Source: Phallus indusiatus
Taxonomy: Eukaryota; Basidiomycota; Agaricomycetes; Phallales; Phallaceae
Direction of reading: 5' to 3'
NCBI GenBank assembly: GCA_027605045.1
Contig: JAQFWX010000002.1
Location: 248,001 to 312,000, forward strand
Length of the DNA: 64,000 nucleotides
A model generated the notes under the pieces. The model made no database searches. It saw only the letters and a program-made list of their open reading frames with translations, and was not told where the DNA came from. A program made the translations under genes and the position numbers. Below, one piece after another: positions 1-11,907 of the stretch. The stretch's first letter is position 1. Each line of letters starts with the position of its first letter.

Positions 1-2
1 CG

Positions 3-59
3 CTTCTGTACTGCCACGAGCGCCGAACCCGGCGACTGCGAAGGCGACACAAGAAGTAA
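3..59 (+). other. Possible 3' end of an upstream gene
   Basis: A GC-rich reading frame runs in from the left edge and ends at a TAA (57-59). It encodes a short, strongly basic tail (LLYCHERRTRRLRRRHKK). After the stop the sequence becomes AT-rich and looks like 3' UTR or promoter. It could be the last exon of a plus-strand gene outside the window, but 18 residues are too few to identify it, and an open frame of this length can occur by chance. Confidence 0.2.
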
Positions 60-174
60 ATACCCTTAAATACCTGACTCTCATCAGCCACCTATTCCCC
101 CTCGCAAACCACGACACTTTAAATATTATATCCTTTTATCGCTATTCTCTCCTAATACCTTATTTTATCGTATC

Positions 175-2039
175 ATGACTGCTGAGCCCTTTTTGGGCAC
201 TCGAGCCCAGCGGGCGTTTATGGCCACAAGTAAGCTTGAGTTCTTAACCTGAGTTCAAGCACATTCTGACTGATTTTTTGTGTTAAGCTATCATTCGTTG
301 AGTATTACCTAGTGTATATACCAGTGTACGGATACTAATCGAATGTGGTTATAATCAAACAGAGGCTATTGCTGTGCTCGTTTTGGTCGCAGTTGTCTTT
401 GGCAAGGTCTGACCAAGCTGTTATTGCGTTGACAAAACTCTGCCCTAACATTTTCTTTGTAGGTTCAAGCAGTTGTCGACACTAAAATTGGGAATTACAA
501 GGTGCGCTGTGTATTGGTTATGGCGCATTACACTCATTCATAACATCCTCTGTAGACATTGCCATGCTACTTTTCCCTCTTCGCTTTGGCCGAGTATTGT
601 AATATCCTTTACAGATATCCTACATTTCTAAGATCTTTAATAGAATCTTTATTTTGGTTATCACTCTCGATGCACTCAAGTTCCGAAATATCATTCAACT
701 ACGTATGTTAATCATTCGTCTTCTCGTCGACTTCCCAATCGGTTTACTTATGTCCTCATTTTAGTTGGAATATTAGGTATTAGCATTTTTGCTTCAGGTG
801 TCGTAGATGGCTCACAGATGTTTAACTTAGCTTTCGAGGGTGCAATGGTTTTGTTTTCTGCTTTGCAAATCCATGAAACAAAAGCTGCTATCGTATTACA
901 TCCGGGAAGCAATGATCCTACAGTATGTATATCTTTTTTTTTGTATTCTTTTTTCTTGCTTTAATACTTAACTCCACATTTTTATCATTTCGCAGACTGG
1001 GAATGGACCGCATTCCTTGTGGCATAGCATCGAGCCACCGCTTATCACTGTTTCTGTTCTCATTGGCATAGCATGGCTGTCTCTCATTTATTGGACAAGG
1101 GCGCTTTATTTCGAGTTTGGGTGAGCTACTCATTTTAACTTGTTTAGAAAGAGTTATAAATATTTTATATATCTAGATGGGCAATATTTCATACAGTCGG
1201 TGCTAATCCAGTTCTCAAAAGTGCGTTCTGTCTGTTCATGAGAGTAACCTTACACCATGAATTCCTTAATGCTGATTAGGGATGTATGAGTATTATCAAA
1301 TTTGGATATGTCTTCTTAAATTCGACTTTTTCGCCTTCATCGGCTTAACGATACAAGTATGCTTCACCCAGATTTTCTCGTGCGCGTATTGAATTTGTTT
1401 CAGCTTCTCATCTTGGTCATCCAACCTTCATCGCCCGAATTTGCAATTACCATCGCCGCCATCCCAGTTGTTCTCGTTCTTTTGGTTTCTTGTGGGATCG
1501 CTGTGCGGCGTGAAATCAAGTGGTTCGTCGTTTTCAGCCTTCATCATAAGAAAGAAAATTTACGAAAAGAATCAGGTTGATGACTATATCACTTATCCTT
1601 ATGGCTGCCGCGCTGAGCTACTTGTATGTAAATTATTATTATTGACACTACTATGACTTAATTTTCATCAGCATATTCAAATTTGTCCGTTACTATTCTC
1701 CTCAAACGGAAGGACAGTATGAGTCGACACGGAATACACTCACCTTTTTCAGTCTGTACTTTACGCGATCTTGCTAAAATGAAATCTTACGATGATATCT
1801 AGCCGTCGTGGCATTTCTCCTCGTCTTTTCATCTTTTGGAGTCGGTCTGCGATGTTTTTCGGACTTTGACAAAGGGCTTAAGGACGCGAAAACAGGAAGT
1901 AAGTTTTCGGCTTAGGTTATTTCATTACTACGTGTTAATTCGATGTTTAGATGGCCGGGGACGAACAAGACGGAAGAGTGCTCTTGATGGCTCATATGAC
2001 GGGGGAGAAGGCGAACTCCATCGAATGACCATTGATTGA
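175..2039 (+). CDS. Multi-exon polytopic membrane protein, basidiomycete family of unknown function
   Basis: Splicing about a dozen small exons gives a protein of roughly 320 residues with several hydrophobic helices, so it should sit in a membrane. Landmarks in order are an N-terminal helix (AIAVLVLVAVVFGKVQ), the motif YKTLPCYFSLFALAE, a segment ending LDALKFRNIIQL, a helix before HETKAA, the block YEYYQIWICLLKFDFF, a helix starting after SSPEFAIT, RREIK, and a last helix leading into an acidic/basic tail with GRGRTRRKS. I recall similar hypothetical proteins from other mushroom genomes but know no function. Introns were chosen to keep phase; the exon at 288-296 is only 9 nt. The start ATG at 175 is the first in frame. 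The function is unknown and the exon model is moderately secure. Confidence 0.7.
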
Positions 2040-2407
2040 CATTGATTCAGAAGAACAGTAGAACCATGTACACCGGACATATCAAACTCTCATTGACCGT
2101 CTTGTTCCGTTTTAATCCTCATGACTCACTTGTTACGTTTATCTCTTTTTACTCCCATATTCCTGAATCCATCTGAATAAATTCAGAACCAAGAGTTTAC
2201 ACATCACTTTTTCCAAGCGCATCGTCGTTCACCAATAGTGGTCAATAGGATAATCTGACTGTATATTGTCTATTGTCATGTCTAGTCGTGCATTGCGCCT
2301 TTTCCCAAGTCATGACGGCCTTCAGAACTATTTGTTTTTGCCTAATATCTGCTTTGTAATTTGTCCTATATTATTATTAGATCGACAACCCATTCCTTCA
2401 ATGATCC

Positions 2408-2477
2408 TGACGCGCATTTGAGAACATTCGCGTGACGCGATCAGTCTGATGTTCACCTGTGAGCGCGCGTGACGCGT
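2408..2477 (+). promoter_or_regulatory. Three TGACGCG elements (MCB-like) upstream of the DNAJC9 homologue
   Basis: TGACGCG occurs at 2408-2414, 2433-2439 and 2470-2476, always on the plus strand. The last overlaps a perfect ACGCGT (2472-2477), 42 bp before the ATG at 2519. ACGCGT is the MluI cell-cycle box bound by MBF in yeasts and drives late-G1/S genes. The rest of the 2040-2518 interval looks like AT-rich 3' UTR and spacer. Binding is inferred from the motif only. Confidence 0.5.
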
Positions 2478-2518
2478 AATTACCGCTGGGTTCTTGACCT
2501 AACCTAATTTCTTGTCGA

Positions 2519-3496
2519 ATGGACGACTCCAATCCGCTCGCGCATTTTTTCCCCGACAATCCAGACGTAAACTTATATGATGTTCTTTCTCTCAATTCTG
2601 GTGTATCAATGGCCGAAATCAAAACTGCATACCGCAAATTAGCCCTAACGTGTCACCCAGATAAACACGATGCATCATGGAGTGAAGAAGAAAAATCACG
2701 CGCATCTACGCGATTTCAGCAAATTGGGTTTGCATATGCCGTATTGAGTGACGAAAAGAGGAGAGAGAGATACGACAAGACTGGGAGCGTCAGCGAAAGC
2801 TCGTGGGAGGGCCGCGATGAAGAGGGCTGGGAAATGTATTTTGCTGAGATATTTGAGAAGGTTACGAGAGCACGGCTGGACGAGATGCGAGAAGCTTATC
2901 AGGGTAATTGTTTGACTATCTTAATTACTACCATGACCTTGCTTATGCTGTCGGCAGGTTCAGAGGAAGAAATACGCGATCTAAAGGCAGCGTATGAAAA
3001 GACGAGCGGTTGTATTGGCGACATAATGAATGAAATACCGCATTCAACATACGAAGATGAAACACGATTCACGGAGATAATCAACAAGCTCATTAAAGAT
3101 GGTCAATTAAAAAGTCTATCTGAATGGACCAAGGGACTGAAAGACCGAAAGGGAAAACAAGCGCGTAAGAAGAAAGGAGAGAGCGAATCTCGTGAGGCGG
3201 AGAAACTTGCGGAAGAACTAGGCGTTTGGGACGAATTCTACGGAAGTGGGAAGGAAGGAAAGCGAGGGACAAGGAAAAAGAGCGGCCAAGACAAAGACTC
3301 GGAAAAAGATGAGGACAGTGAAGCGGTTTTGAAAGCGCTGATTCAGAAACGACAAAAGAAGTTTGACGGATTTTTGGATAGCCTTGCTGAGAAGTACGGC
3401 GCAATGGAAGAGGATCCAAAGGGTAAAAGACGGAAGGCAGCGGAAGATACGGCGACGCCCAACAAACAACTCCATAAAAAGACTAGAAAACGATAA
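2519..3496 (+). CDS. J-domain protein, DNAJC9 homologue
   Basis: An N-terminal J-domain (about residues 15-85; LYDVLSLNSGVSMAEIKTAYRK, then HPDK with the catalytic HPD) is followed by an acidic/basic helical region, as in DNAJC9. Animal DNAJC9 recruits Hsp70 and also acts as a histone H3-H4 chaperone, so a nuclear, chromatin-linked role is likely here. The frame is open for 325 codons, but 2904-2957 is a good 54-nt GT-AG intron (gtaatt...cggcag); removing it restores EAYQ-GSEEE and gives about 307 residues. The C-terminus is lysine-rich (KQLHKKTRKR), consistent with nuclear import. The promoter carries three MCB-like sites. The family call is firm; the histone role is by homology. Confidence 0.85.
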   Translation: MDDSNPLAHFFPDNPDVNLYDVLSLNSGVSMAEIKTAYRKLALTCHPDKHDASWSEEEKSRASTRFQQIGFAYAVLSDEKRRERYDKTGSVSESSWEGRDEEGWEMYFAEIFEKVTRARLDEMREAYQGNCLTILITTMTLLMLSAGSEEEIRDLKAAYEKTSGCIGDIMNEIPHSTYEDETRFTEIINKLIKDGQLKSLSEWTKGLKDRKGKQARKKKGESESREAEKLAEELGVWDEFYGSGKEGKRGTRKKSGQDKDSEKDEDSEAVLKALIQKRQKKFDGFLDSLAEKYGAMEEDPKGKRRKAAEDTATPNKQLHKKTRKR

Positions 3497-3599
3497 CGAA
3501 TGGGACTCAAGCATATTTCGTATATACTAACTACGTACTACATATACAGCTGTGTACAACAGAACAATACTATTTTGTATTCAACGTCCGTATATTCAA

Positions 3600-6500
3600 T
3601 CAGTCAAATTTCGGAACATCATATGTTCCCGGAACATCGATACCGTGTTCGAAAGCGAACTTGCGGTATTTCTCTGCCTCATGTTGTAAAGAGGCAACAA
3701 GCTCATGTTCAACTACAGAGACCTTCGGATTCACCTTGGCTCCACCTTGTATAGCAGCGATTGCAACGTGGAATCTCGAGGTACGATTGCATAACATCAT
3801 CTAGTAAAGGTTTGAGGGTAAGTGGTAAAACACAGTTGAAACGAAACAACCAACATCGAAGGGAGTAGTGGTAGACCCCTCCTCGTTATATCCCTCTATG
3901 GTTATATGGTCCAAACCTGGACGCCCGAACAATAGCCCCTTCAATTCAATTGGATATCCATGCTGGAAAAAAATTGATAAAGCCGTATCAGCGACGAATT
4001 GGAAAAACACTCGGGATCTAACAGGCTCACATAGTTGAAATGAATGCATTTATCCTTGGTAAACAAACCTTCAAATGCCTGTAAGGACAAGCCGTGAGGG
4101 TGCAACGCAGACGTCGCCAGAATCATCAAGTCTGTCACGTTGACCACACGGACACGCAGCTGGGGACATGTCCGTCGCAAAATAGAAGCTGCACAAAGTA
4201 CCTCCATCATCATTTCCACCCCGATGCCGACCAATACGCTGTAGTAAGCCAGACCTTGAGCCACTTCTATTGCTTGCACGTAAATGTTAGTACTCACACA
4301 TCGGGATCAACTCCACCATCGACGCTAGCGAACTTCCATACGGAGGCACCAGCTATACAATGCTATAAAAATACGTTGAGTTCAAATCTGACCGCATTGA
4401 CGATGCAAATACCTGGTCCGCCTCTTCGGATGACAACCAAACAGGAGTTGGATGCTTGGACCCAACCACAAGATTAACGTAATTCTTCGCCCTGAGACAA
4501 TGAGCCATAGTGGACAAGAGACAGTTTGAATCAGGAGGCAGATAGACCCTTGCGATTGAAGACTTGAGATTCAGTATTGCCCCAATGAACGAGGGGTTTT
4601 GATGCGAGAACCCATTGTGTTCTTGACGCGTCCATGTACTTGTTTCTATATAATTAATGCTCGAAACGTCTCTTCTCCACGGTACTTCTCGTGACTTGTA
4701 AAAGATACGTCAAACGATTTTACTGTAAACAATACAAGTTAAAGAAATGGCGTACCATTTTCATAAATTTACTGTATTGAACTACCTGAAGGGGAGTTAA
4801 GTAAAACTTAAGTAAAACTGGAGTAGACAAATTGAAACCACGAACCATGGTATGTATAATGCCCAAGAATGACTCGTACGAGGGGAAGAGGCCCGTCCTA
4901 CCAGTAAGGGTGTAACCTTGAAGCATCCCTTGACAAGTATGTTCCGATAGCATTTCAATTACTCGACCAGCTGGATGCCCACGAGACATGACGTCCCACT
5001 GGAGGTTACGACCGTAGTCCCGTAAAGTCGCACCAAGTTTGTTGCTAACAAGTTCATCCGGACACCAGATCCGGAAGGTTGTGGGATTACTGGATCAGTT
5101 TTAGATATTTCATTAAATATATGTATGTGAAAGTTGACTACCACTTACGCCTTGATGACATCACGCAAAAATTCACCAATCCGTTCCATGCAGCTATCTT
5201 GGGTTTCCTTCTTGACAGTGTAATGCTTCCAGTCAGGAACATCGAGAGGTTGATAATTCGCGTAACATTCTTTTCTCATACCCATGCGCTTCTCCTCGTC
5301 AGGAGGGACGATCGTCAATATGTCCTTGATGGGACATCCTTCAGAGTCGAATAGCTCACGCGGCTTGTAGCTTTCGAGCCATTTGGCTAGGATGTCGAAT
5401 TCTTCTTTGTCATCCAATACATGAGAAAGAGGAACGCCGTGAGATTCGAAAGACCCTTCGATATACTTATCATGAGCCTTTTCGGGTCCAGAGAATCCCT
5501 ACACAAAAGAATGTAAGTTTAGAAGTTAGACTATCCAGAGACATATGTTACTTTGGGAGTTCTAAGGATTAAAAGCGGCCAACGTGGTTTAATGATGGGT
5601 TTCCCAGAACGGGCGGCTTGCTGTATCGCGCGTATTTCAGACAATGCCCACTGCAAGCTAGCGGCCATGTCATTGTCAATGTCGTCGAAATCTTCAACGA
5701 TCCGAACTTTATATCCGAAACCGCTTCATTGTACCTTTGTTTAGTGCCCTTGATCATTACTAGGAGAATGCGCCTCACGTGAATAGAGCCAGTAGCTCGA
5801 GATTATCCATACACCCATAAAGAGTACGACTGCTGATTTTGAATCCGTTGGCATGGATAATAGGAATGATAGCACCCGATTCGACAGGATCTATGAATTT
5901 ATAACCATGCCAAGCCCTAGAGAATTGGTTAAAGGGTCTTTTTTTTTATATTTTCTCTGCAAAGGGAAAACGTGTCGTACGTGGCTGTAGGACCAGTCTC
6001 AGCTTCACCATCGCCAATGACCACTGGCACGATCAGGTCCGGATTGTCGGTAATTGCCCCAAATGCGACAGACAAGGCATAGCCGAGTTCACCGCCTATC
6101 AAAATCAAAATGGTAACGCGCTCAGGGGATAAATGGCCTGATCTCAGTTAAATCAAGTACCTTCGTGAATAGAGCCGGGGGTCTCAGCATTGACGTGACT
6201 AGTTGAAGATATTAAAACAAAATAGAAAAGAAGGTTGACGAGGGAGGAAAAAAAAATGTGAACCTTGGGAAACCAGAAGGCTGAGAGAAGCCAGCACAAA
6301 GTTTATGAGCGCCCTTTTTGTCGAGAGAATATTCAGGATAGAAACGAGCGAGGGAGCCCTCAAGCCATAAACAGGCGAGAATGCCCGGCGCGCCATGGCC
6401 TGGTCCAGTCACGAACAGGGCATTGATATTAGTCTTCTTGATGAGGAGAGAGCAGTGGGCGTAGCAGAGTACAAGGCCGGGATCTGTGCCCCAGTGTCCC

Positions 6501-6799
6501 AAGACACGAGGTTTGATATCCTGCTTTTCTAAAGGACGGTCGAGAAGGGTGTTGTGTCTAAGATAAAGCATTGCTGCGAAATAAATTGTCATGACCTGAC
6601 CCAAAACGACAAGATAGATGCGCATACATGCTGCTAAAAAGTTACCAGCACGTCGATAAAGCTGGACTGCTCTCAACTCGGGGGCAGACAGGGCATTCTG
6701 GCCATGGTAGTCGACTTTGACAGCGAGGTCAGAGAGGAATGGGGGGATCTGCGAAGGCTCTGGAGGAGGATTTGCTCTTTGGAGAAGTTGCTCAGGCAT
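3600..6799 (-). CDS. XFP: Xylulose-5-phosphate/fructose-6-phosphate phosphoketolase
   Basis: This is a thiamine-diphosphate enzyme that cleaves xylulose 5-P (or fructose 6-P) with phosphate to acetyl-phosphate plus glyceraldehyde 3-P (or erythrose 4-P) in the cytosol. Family signatures include [11 protein letters not shown], the active-site region [22 protein letters not shown], the ThDP motif GDGEAETGP, and a C-terminal block ending [18 protein letters not shown]...FDVPKFD-like residues at the stop (3600-3602). Many short introns interrupt the gene; the spliced product is about 800 residues, the usual length. The start MPEQLLQ at 6799 is the first ATG of a frame that reads straight into the conserved N-terminus. 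Its head-to-head neighbour is acetate kinase, which uses the acetyl-phosphate. Confidence 0.93.
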
Positions 6800-6924
6800 T
6801 ACTGCTAGTGAGGATGAAGTGTGGTGATGAGAGAAGCGAAGGCACTGAGGAGATGTAGCTCTATATATATATTCGTACTATGACGGCCCATATTGCTCGC
6901 CCCGGGTAAATTGTTTACCTAATC
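6800..6924. promoter_or_regulatory. Shared 125-bp promoter of phosphoketolase and acetate kinase
   Basis: The two ATGs lie 125 bp apart and point away from each other, so the interval must hold both core promoters. A TA-repeat (tatatatatat, near 6862) could serve as a TATA element. A GC-rich patch (gctcgccccgggt) follows near 6895. I see no other recognisable site. Confidence 0.6.
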
Positions 6925-8633
6925 ATGTCTCCCCCTTCCGACTCACTCATCCTCGCGGTCAATGCAGGCTCCTCGTCCCTCAAACTAGCGTTATTCGCCG
7001 CAACTCAAGATCCTCATTTGCTCTGTACCTGGTCCGTCTCGGAAATTGGGTCCGAGAACGTCCGCGTCAAGTATTCCGGACGGGCCAATATCGACTCGGA
7101 GCCTGACCGCATCAACAGTCATGTGCATGCGTTCGAACGCTTTTTGGAGGTACTCGACAGCGACGACGACAATCAGTGGAAATCACGCCAAATTTCACAT
7201 ATTTGCCATCGCGTCGTCCACGGAGGGTCATATACCAATCCAGTCCAGATAGACAAATCAACTCTTGACCGATTAACGGCTCTTTCGGATTTGGCCCCCC
7301 TGTATGCTGCCCTTTGTATATAGTAACCTCTTCTTTCTTGTTCACACCATATTAATTTACCCAGTCATAACGATCGCGCATTGAATATCATATCTACCTG
7401 CCACAACAGCCTTCCCAATGCTCGCTCAATCGCTTTCTTCGATTCTGCGTTTCACAGTTCTCTGCCATTACACGTCTACACCTATCCAATAGATTTGGCT
7501 GTCGCACGTCAGAACAATCTTCGGAAGTACGGGTTTCACGGCCTAAGCTGTACGGCATGTTTTTTTTTTTTTTTTGGGTTTCCAAATTGTTCCAGAACAT
7601 CAGCAGTTTGATCTTCTAATTTCATTACTCGAAACACATTCTAGATGCCTTCATTCTCAGATCAGTTGCCGCATTTTTCGACAAGCCCCAATCTCAAACT
7701 TCTCTTATTGTCCTTCATCTAGGAGCTGGTGCCTCTGCTTGTGCAATTCAGAATGGCTTGTCTATCGATACTTCTATGGGTCTTACCCCCCTCTCCGGCC
7801 TTCCAGGTGCCACGCGTTCAGGCGATATTGATCCTAGCCTCATATTTCATTATGCCGCCGAAAGCCGTAATGTTGGTCGTATGAGTCACGATAAGACGCG
7901 GTCTATGCATATCACAGAGGTGATTTGTTGACGAACCAAGAAAGAAAGAAAGGGCTATCTCCTTCTAACTTTTCACCCTAGGCGGAAAAGATCCTGAATA
8001 CAGAGGCTGGTTGGAGATCACTTACAGGCACATCAGACTTCCGTGAAATCGTATCTTCCCAGGAACCATCCCATAGACTTGCCGTCGATATTCTCGTGGA
8101 CAGGATTTGTCACTATATTGGTACGCTTTGCTCCGTCAAGCCCTTTTTTCCTTTTCCTCCCGTTTTAGTAACAATCAATTTGAACATCAGGCGCATATTA
8201 TGTACAGCTTCAAGGTACGTCGATTTTTCCCGACCCTGTTCTCACTTCTGTACCCTGATATGTATTGTGCTTCTCAAACTTCTCAAATCTAGGCAGTATA
8301 GACGCTCTCGTGTTCTCAGGTGGCCTTGGAGAAAATTCAGCCTATTTACGGCAAAGAGTTGTTGAGCGTTGCAAATGCCTTGGATTTGATTCTCTGTCTC
8401 ATGAAAAGAATAATGATCTTCCCCCGGATAAGATTGTATTCGAAATCGGTGACGCCGGTGGCAAAATCAAAGTCATAGTTTGCAAGACAAATGAAGAGGT
8501 ATGTAGTTATTTGCACTCCCGATTTTCGATCTTACGCTTTCTTTTGCTGCACTTGTACCGTGTTCCTTCTTCCTCGTTCTCCCAGCTCGAGATTGCGCGA
8601 CAATGCGTCATGAAACCCGAATTTTGGAAATAA
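6925..8633 (+). CDS. ACK: Acetate kinase
   Basis: This enzyme converts acetyl-phosphate and ADP to acetate and ATP (or the reverse). It carries the ASKHA-fold signatures: [17 protein letters not shown] at the N-terminus, RVVHGG, the FDSAFH segment, [16 protein letters not shown], the substrate-site run [20 protein letters not shown] and [11 protein letters not shown]. Introns fall after LAPL, after GLS (a T-rich intron at about 7550), within the ITEAEK stretch, after YIG and before the C-terminal LEIARQ; the product is about 420 residues with stop at 8631-8633. Acetate kinase is uncommon in fungi and is typically paired with phosphoketolase, which is its head-to-head neighbour here. Confidence 0.93.
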
Positions 8634-8703
8634 TTTGTTCAAAGATACACGCGTTTTAAGTTTCCCTTCTAGTACATTTGTACGTTCTACATGAATTTCC
8701 TTC

Positions 8704-11642
8704 TTATATTGCTCTATCCAACGGCGATATGATCTCCCCTCCCCTGTTTTTATAAAATACGACGATTTTTTTACCCAATTCGGCGACATCTAGCGAAAAC
8801 ATTTACGCATGAGGTGTAATAAAGACAATCAGAAAACATACTAGCAGCAGTGAGGCCATGCTTTTGATACACCTTTTGATAAGGAGCCGATGCACCAAAT
8901 TTATCCAAACCAAATTGCTAACAGGTTTTCTAGAGTCGTAAAAAAACAATGGAAGGCCATTGAAACCTACTTCGTGACTGTACTTGGCCCATCCCAGTGT
9001 CTGGTTTCCAGGCATAAGCTTCCAGTTTCAGAACGAAAAAAGCAACTTACGCTAAGCGCCTCCAATGACAGAATAGGTGCACCACTCCTCAATACACTCA
9101 ACTTGTATTCAGTGCTTTGTGCATCAAACACTTCCCAACAAGGCAACGACACAATTCGGACTCTCAGGCCTTCCTTTTCTAGCAATTGGGCAGCGTCTAC
9201 AGCAATACTTACTTCACTGCCAGTGGAGACAATCGTCAGATGTTCGGTTCCACGTTCAGTCTCTCGAAGAACATAACCACCACGTGAAGCGCGCTCGATA
9301 GTCGATCCTTCTAGATTCGGAAGATTCTGACGTGAGAAGCAAAGGACTGATGCCGTATTTTTCGAACTCAAAGCAGCAAGGTAGGATGCGCTCGTTTCGT
9401 TTCCATCGGCAGGTCGCCAGACTACTAGGTTCGGAATAGCACGCAAATGTGCAATAGTCTCGATAGGTTGATGTGTAGGGCCATCCTCACCCAAGCCAAT
9501 GGAATCGTGGGTGGCTATGATTACAGGTTACATCAATACTCTTTGAAAAGTCAAATTGAGTTCGACTACATACCAACCCAAATAACCTGATGTCCACTCA
9601 AAGCACTCAGACGTACAGCACCAGCTGCATAACTGACGAAATTCTGCATAGATAAAACAGACATTGATCGAGTCTCCTTGGCCAGGACATGAAACTGAAC
9701 ACGCATACCAAAAATGTGCCCCCGAAGGGTATGATACCGCCATAAGCGGCAATGCCATTCATGATAGCCCCCATACCGTGCTCACGCACACCATAACGAA
9801 TGTATGTGCCTTTGTAGGAACCTAATTTGGTCCCAGGATACTGGAAATCTTCGGCTTCCTTGACGCGAGTCAAGTTTGAACCAGTCAAATCGGCAGAACC
9901 ACCTTGGAAAGCTTCAGCTCCGAATGTTGGCAGTTTAAGTGAGTGCATACCTAATAAATCAGGTAATACAGGGCTTAATTTGGACAGAACAATTTCTGAC
10001 AGCTTCCTGGAAGCTGTGGGAGGATCTGATGGTTTGTATACAGGAAGATACTTCTTCCAGTCGTTGGGTAGCTCGCCTCGAATCCTGCGGGTAAGTTCTG
10101 CATGTTCTCGGGGGTATTTCTGTTTATAAGAGGCAAGTAAAGCATCCCACTCCTGCTCGGCTTTCGCACCACGTCCAGCTACGTCCGCATAAAGAGCATA
10201 AGTAGCAGCGGGGACCTGAAATGTCGCCTTGGGATCGAATCCGAACTTGGCCTTCAATTGTTCGGTGTCATCAGACTTAAGAGCTTTATCGGAATTTTGC
10301 TAAGTAATTAGAAAAATCGTTTAAAGTGACAAGACGAACGGGATCCATGAATGCCGTGAGTTCCTTGTTGTTTGCTTCCATAACCAATGATAGTGCGTAA
10401 ACGAATAATCGTCGGTTTGTCTTTTACTTGCTTAGCTTCCTCAAGAGCATCATAAATGCCTTGCAGATCACTGGGACCACGTTGTGAATAATGACAGGCG
10501 TTGAGCCCATTAGGTTACATACCGGTCACCGTCATCGACATGTAATACATGCCAGTTGTAAGCCCTAAAACGTTCTTCTACATCTTCTGTGAACGCTACG
10601 GCCGTGTCCCCATCAATGCTGATATCTAAATTACGGGTTTCATTGCTTAGTGCACGAAATTCACTAGACCCGCTGTCAAAGACCTACGATTGTCGTCGTA
10701 AATCTAGAAAAAGAAAGTACGTGAGAATCCTGTAACATCAGGAACGACAAAAACCGCACAGCTATCAGATTGCCCAAACGCAAGTGACCGGCAAGGCTAG
10801 CAGCTTCAGAGGCTACACCCTCCATCAAGCATCCATCACCAAGAAAAACTAAGTTTCGAAGTAGTTAAAGGCGTTCTAAGCCTTACTAGAAGAGCGTGAG
10901 TCTTACCATATGTATAGTTCGTGACAAGATCAAAGTCAGGCTTGTTGTAAACCGCGCCCAAATGGGCTTGGGCAATGGCGAGTCCAACTGCATTCGAGAA
11001 ACCTTGACCCAGAGGACCCGTGGTTACCTCCACACCTAAAAAATGGTGCTTCAGCATGCAAACCACCCCAAAGATATCGCATAAATTGTTCACCATCGGT
11101 GTGACCGTGTTCGGGATGCCCAGGGGTTAGACTATCCAATTGGCGGAATTGTTCTAAATCGTCCAAAGAGAGTTTATATCCAAGGAGATGTAAGATGATG
11201 TACTGTAAAGCACATCTTATCAAAGATAAAGCGATTATCTTTTTTTTTTGCTAAGCAAAAGCAGAAACCCACCCATGCCTGTAGCTCAAGTTTAGATTGC
11301 TTGCGTTGATAGAGGGAGGTGGAAGTCTCACCCATTAGAAAGTACGAATCTATCGCGGTTAAACCATTTGGAATGCTTGGGGTTCGCGTTGAAGAAGCTA
11401 AGATACCGACATCGGGAGTGCATTGTCAAGGATCCATGGCACGCACGTACCGGGTAAATAATATATGTGCAGCAGGGGCTAAACCCATAGGAGCTCCTAG
11501 ACAAAAACAATAAATCTTTGAAGTCGCCGCAAACACCTGACTTGCCTGGGTGACCCGAATTGGCCTTATTAACAATATCTGCTGCCAATACACGAATAGT
11601 GTTGATGGAGGTATCATCGAAATCTGATTTTGTGAAGGTCAT
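8704..11642 (-). CDS. TKL1: Transketolase
   Basis: This ThDP enzyme of the non-oxidative pentose phosphate pathway moves two-carbon units between sugar phosphates, making xylulose 5-P and fructose 6-P available. Visible signatures are [20 protein letters not shown] plus [63 protein letters not shown] and the C-terminal LGWAKYSH ... KFGASAPY. The spliced length is about 690 residues. I chose the ATG at 11642 ([10 protein letters not shown]) because conservation begins there; an upstream in-frame ATG at 11666 is possible. The first intron (11497-11545) begins with GC instead of GT (CCAG|gcaagt ... ctag|GAGC) and is needed to rebuild GHPGAPMG. The stop (8704-8706) lies 70 bp from that of acetate kinase. 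Confidence 0.92.
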
Positions 11643-11907
11643 TCTGAAACTGCTGACCCGATTCAAATCGTTTCAGAATGGAGAGTTAATCTTATGGGTA
11701 CACTTAAGAATAGGCAAAAGTCGAAACTTTGAGGTAGCCCTACTATGGTACTGATATTACGTGATGAATCTACACTTGTAACTATAAATAGTTAGCCTGA
11801 GATTTCATTCGTTATCATTATTCTGAACAATTCATATCGTGTTACAACGGATCTATACCTAGTTGCGTATTTCTAATACTAGTACATCTATTCACATCAT
11901 CAACCCA

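Noticed and set aside
600..615. A 16-nt stretch gtaata...ttacag that looks like a tiny intron in the membrane-protein gene
   Set aside because: It is far below the minimum intron size here and its removal gives the wrong frame. The 54-nt intron gtattg...aatag at about 596-649 restores LAE-IFILVITLDALKF.
3093..3514. Two minus-strand open frames of about 100 codons
   Set aside because: They are the antisense shadow of the Lys/Glu-rich DNAJC9 C-terminus; low-complexity coding often leaves such frames open.
4094..4477. A 127-codon plus-strand open frame
   Set aside because: It lies antisense to the well-conserved C-terminal exons of phosphoketolase and resembles no protein.
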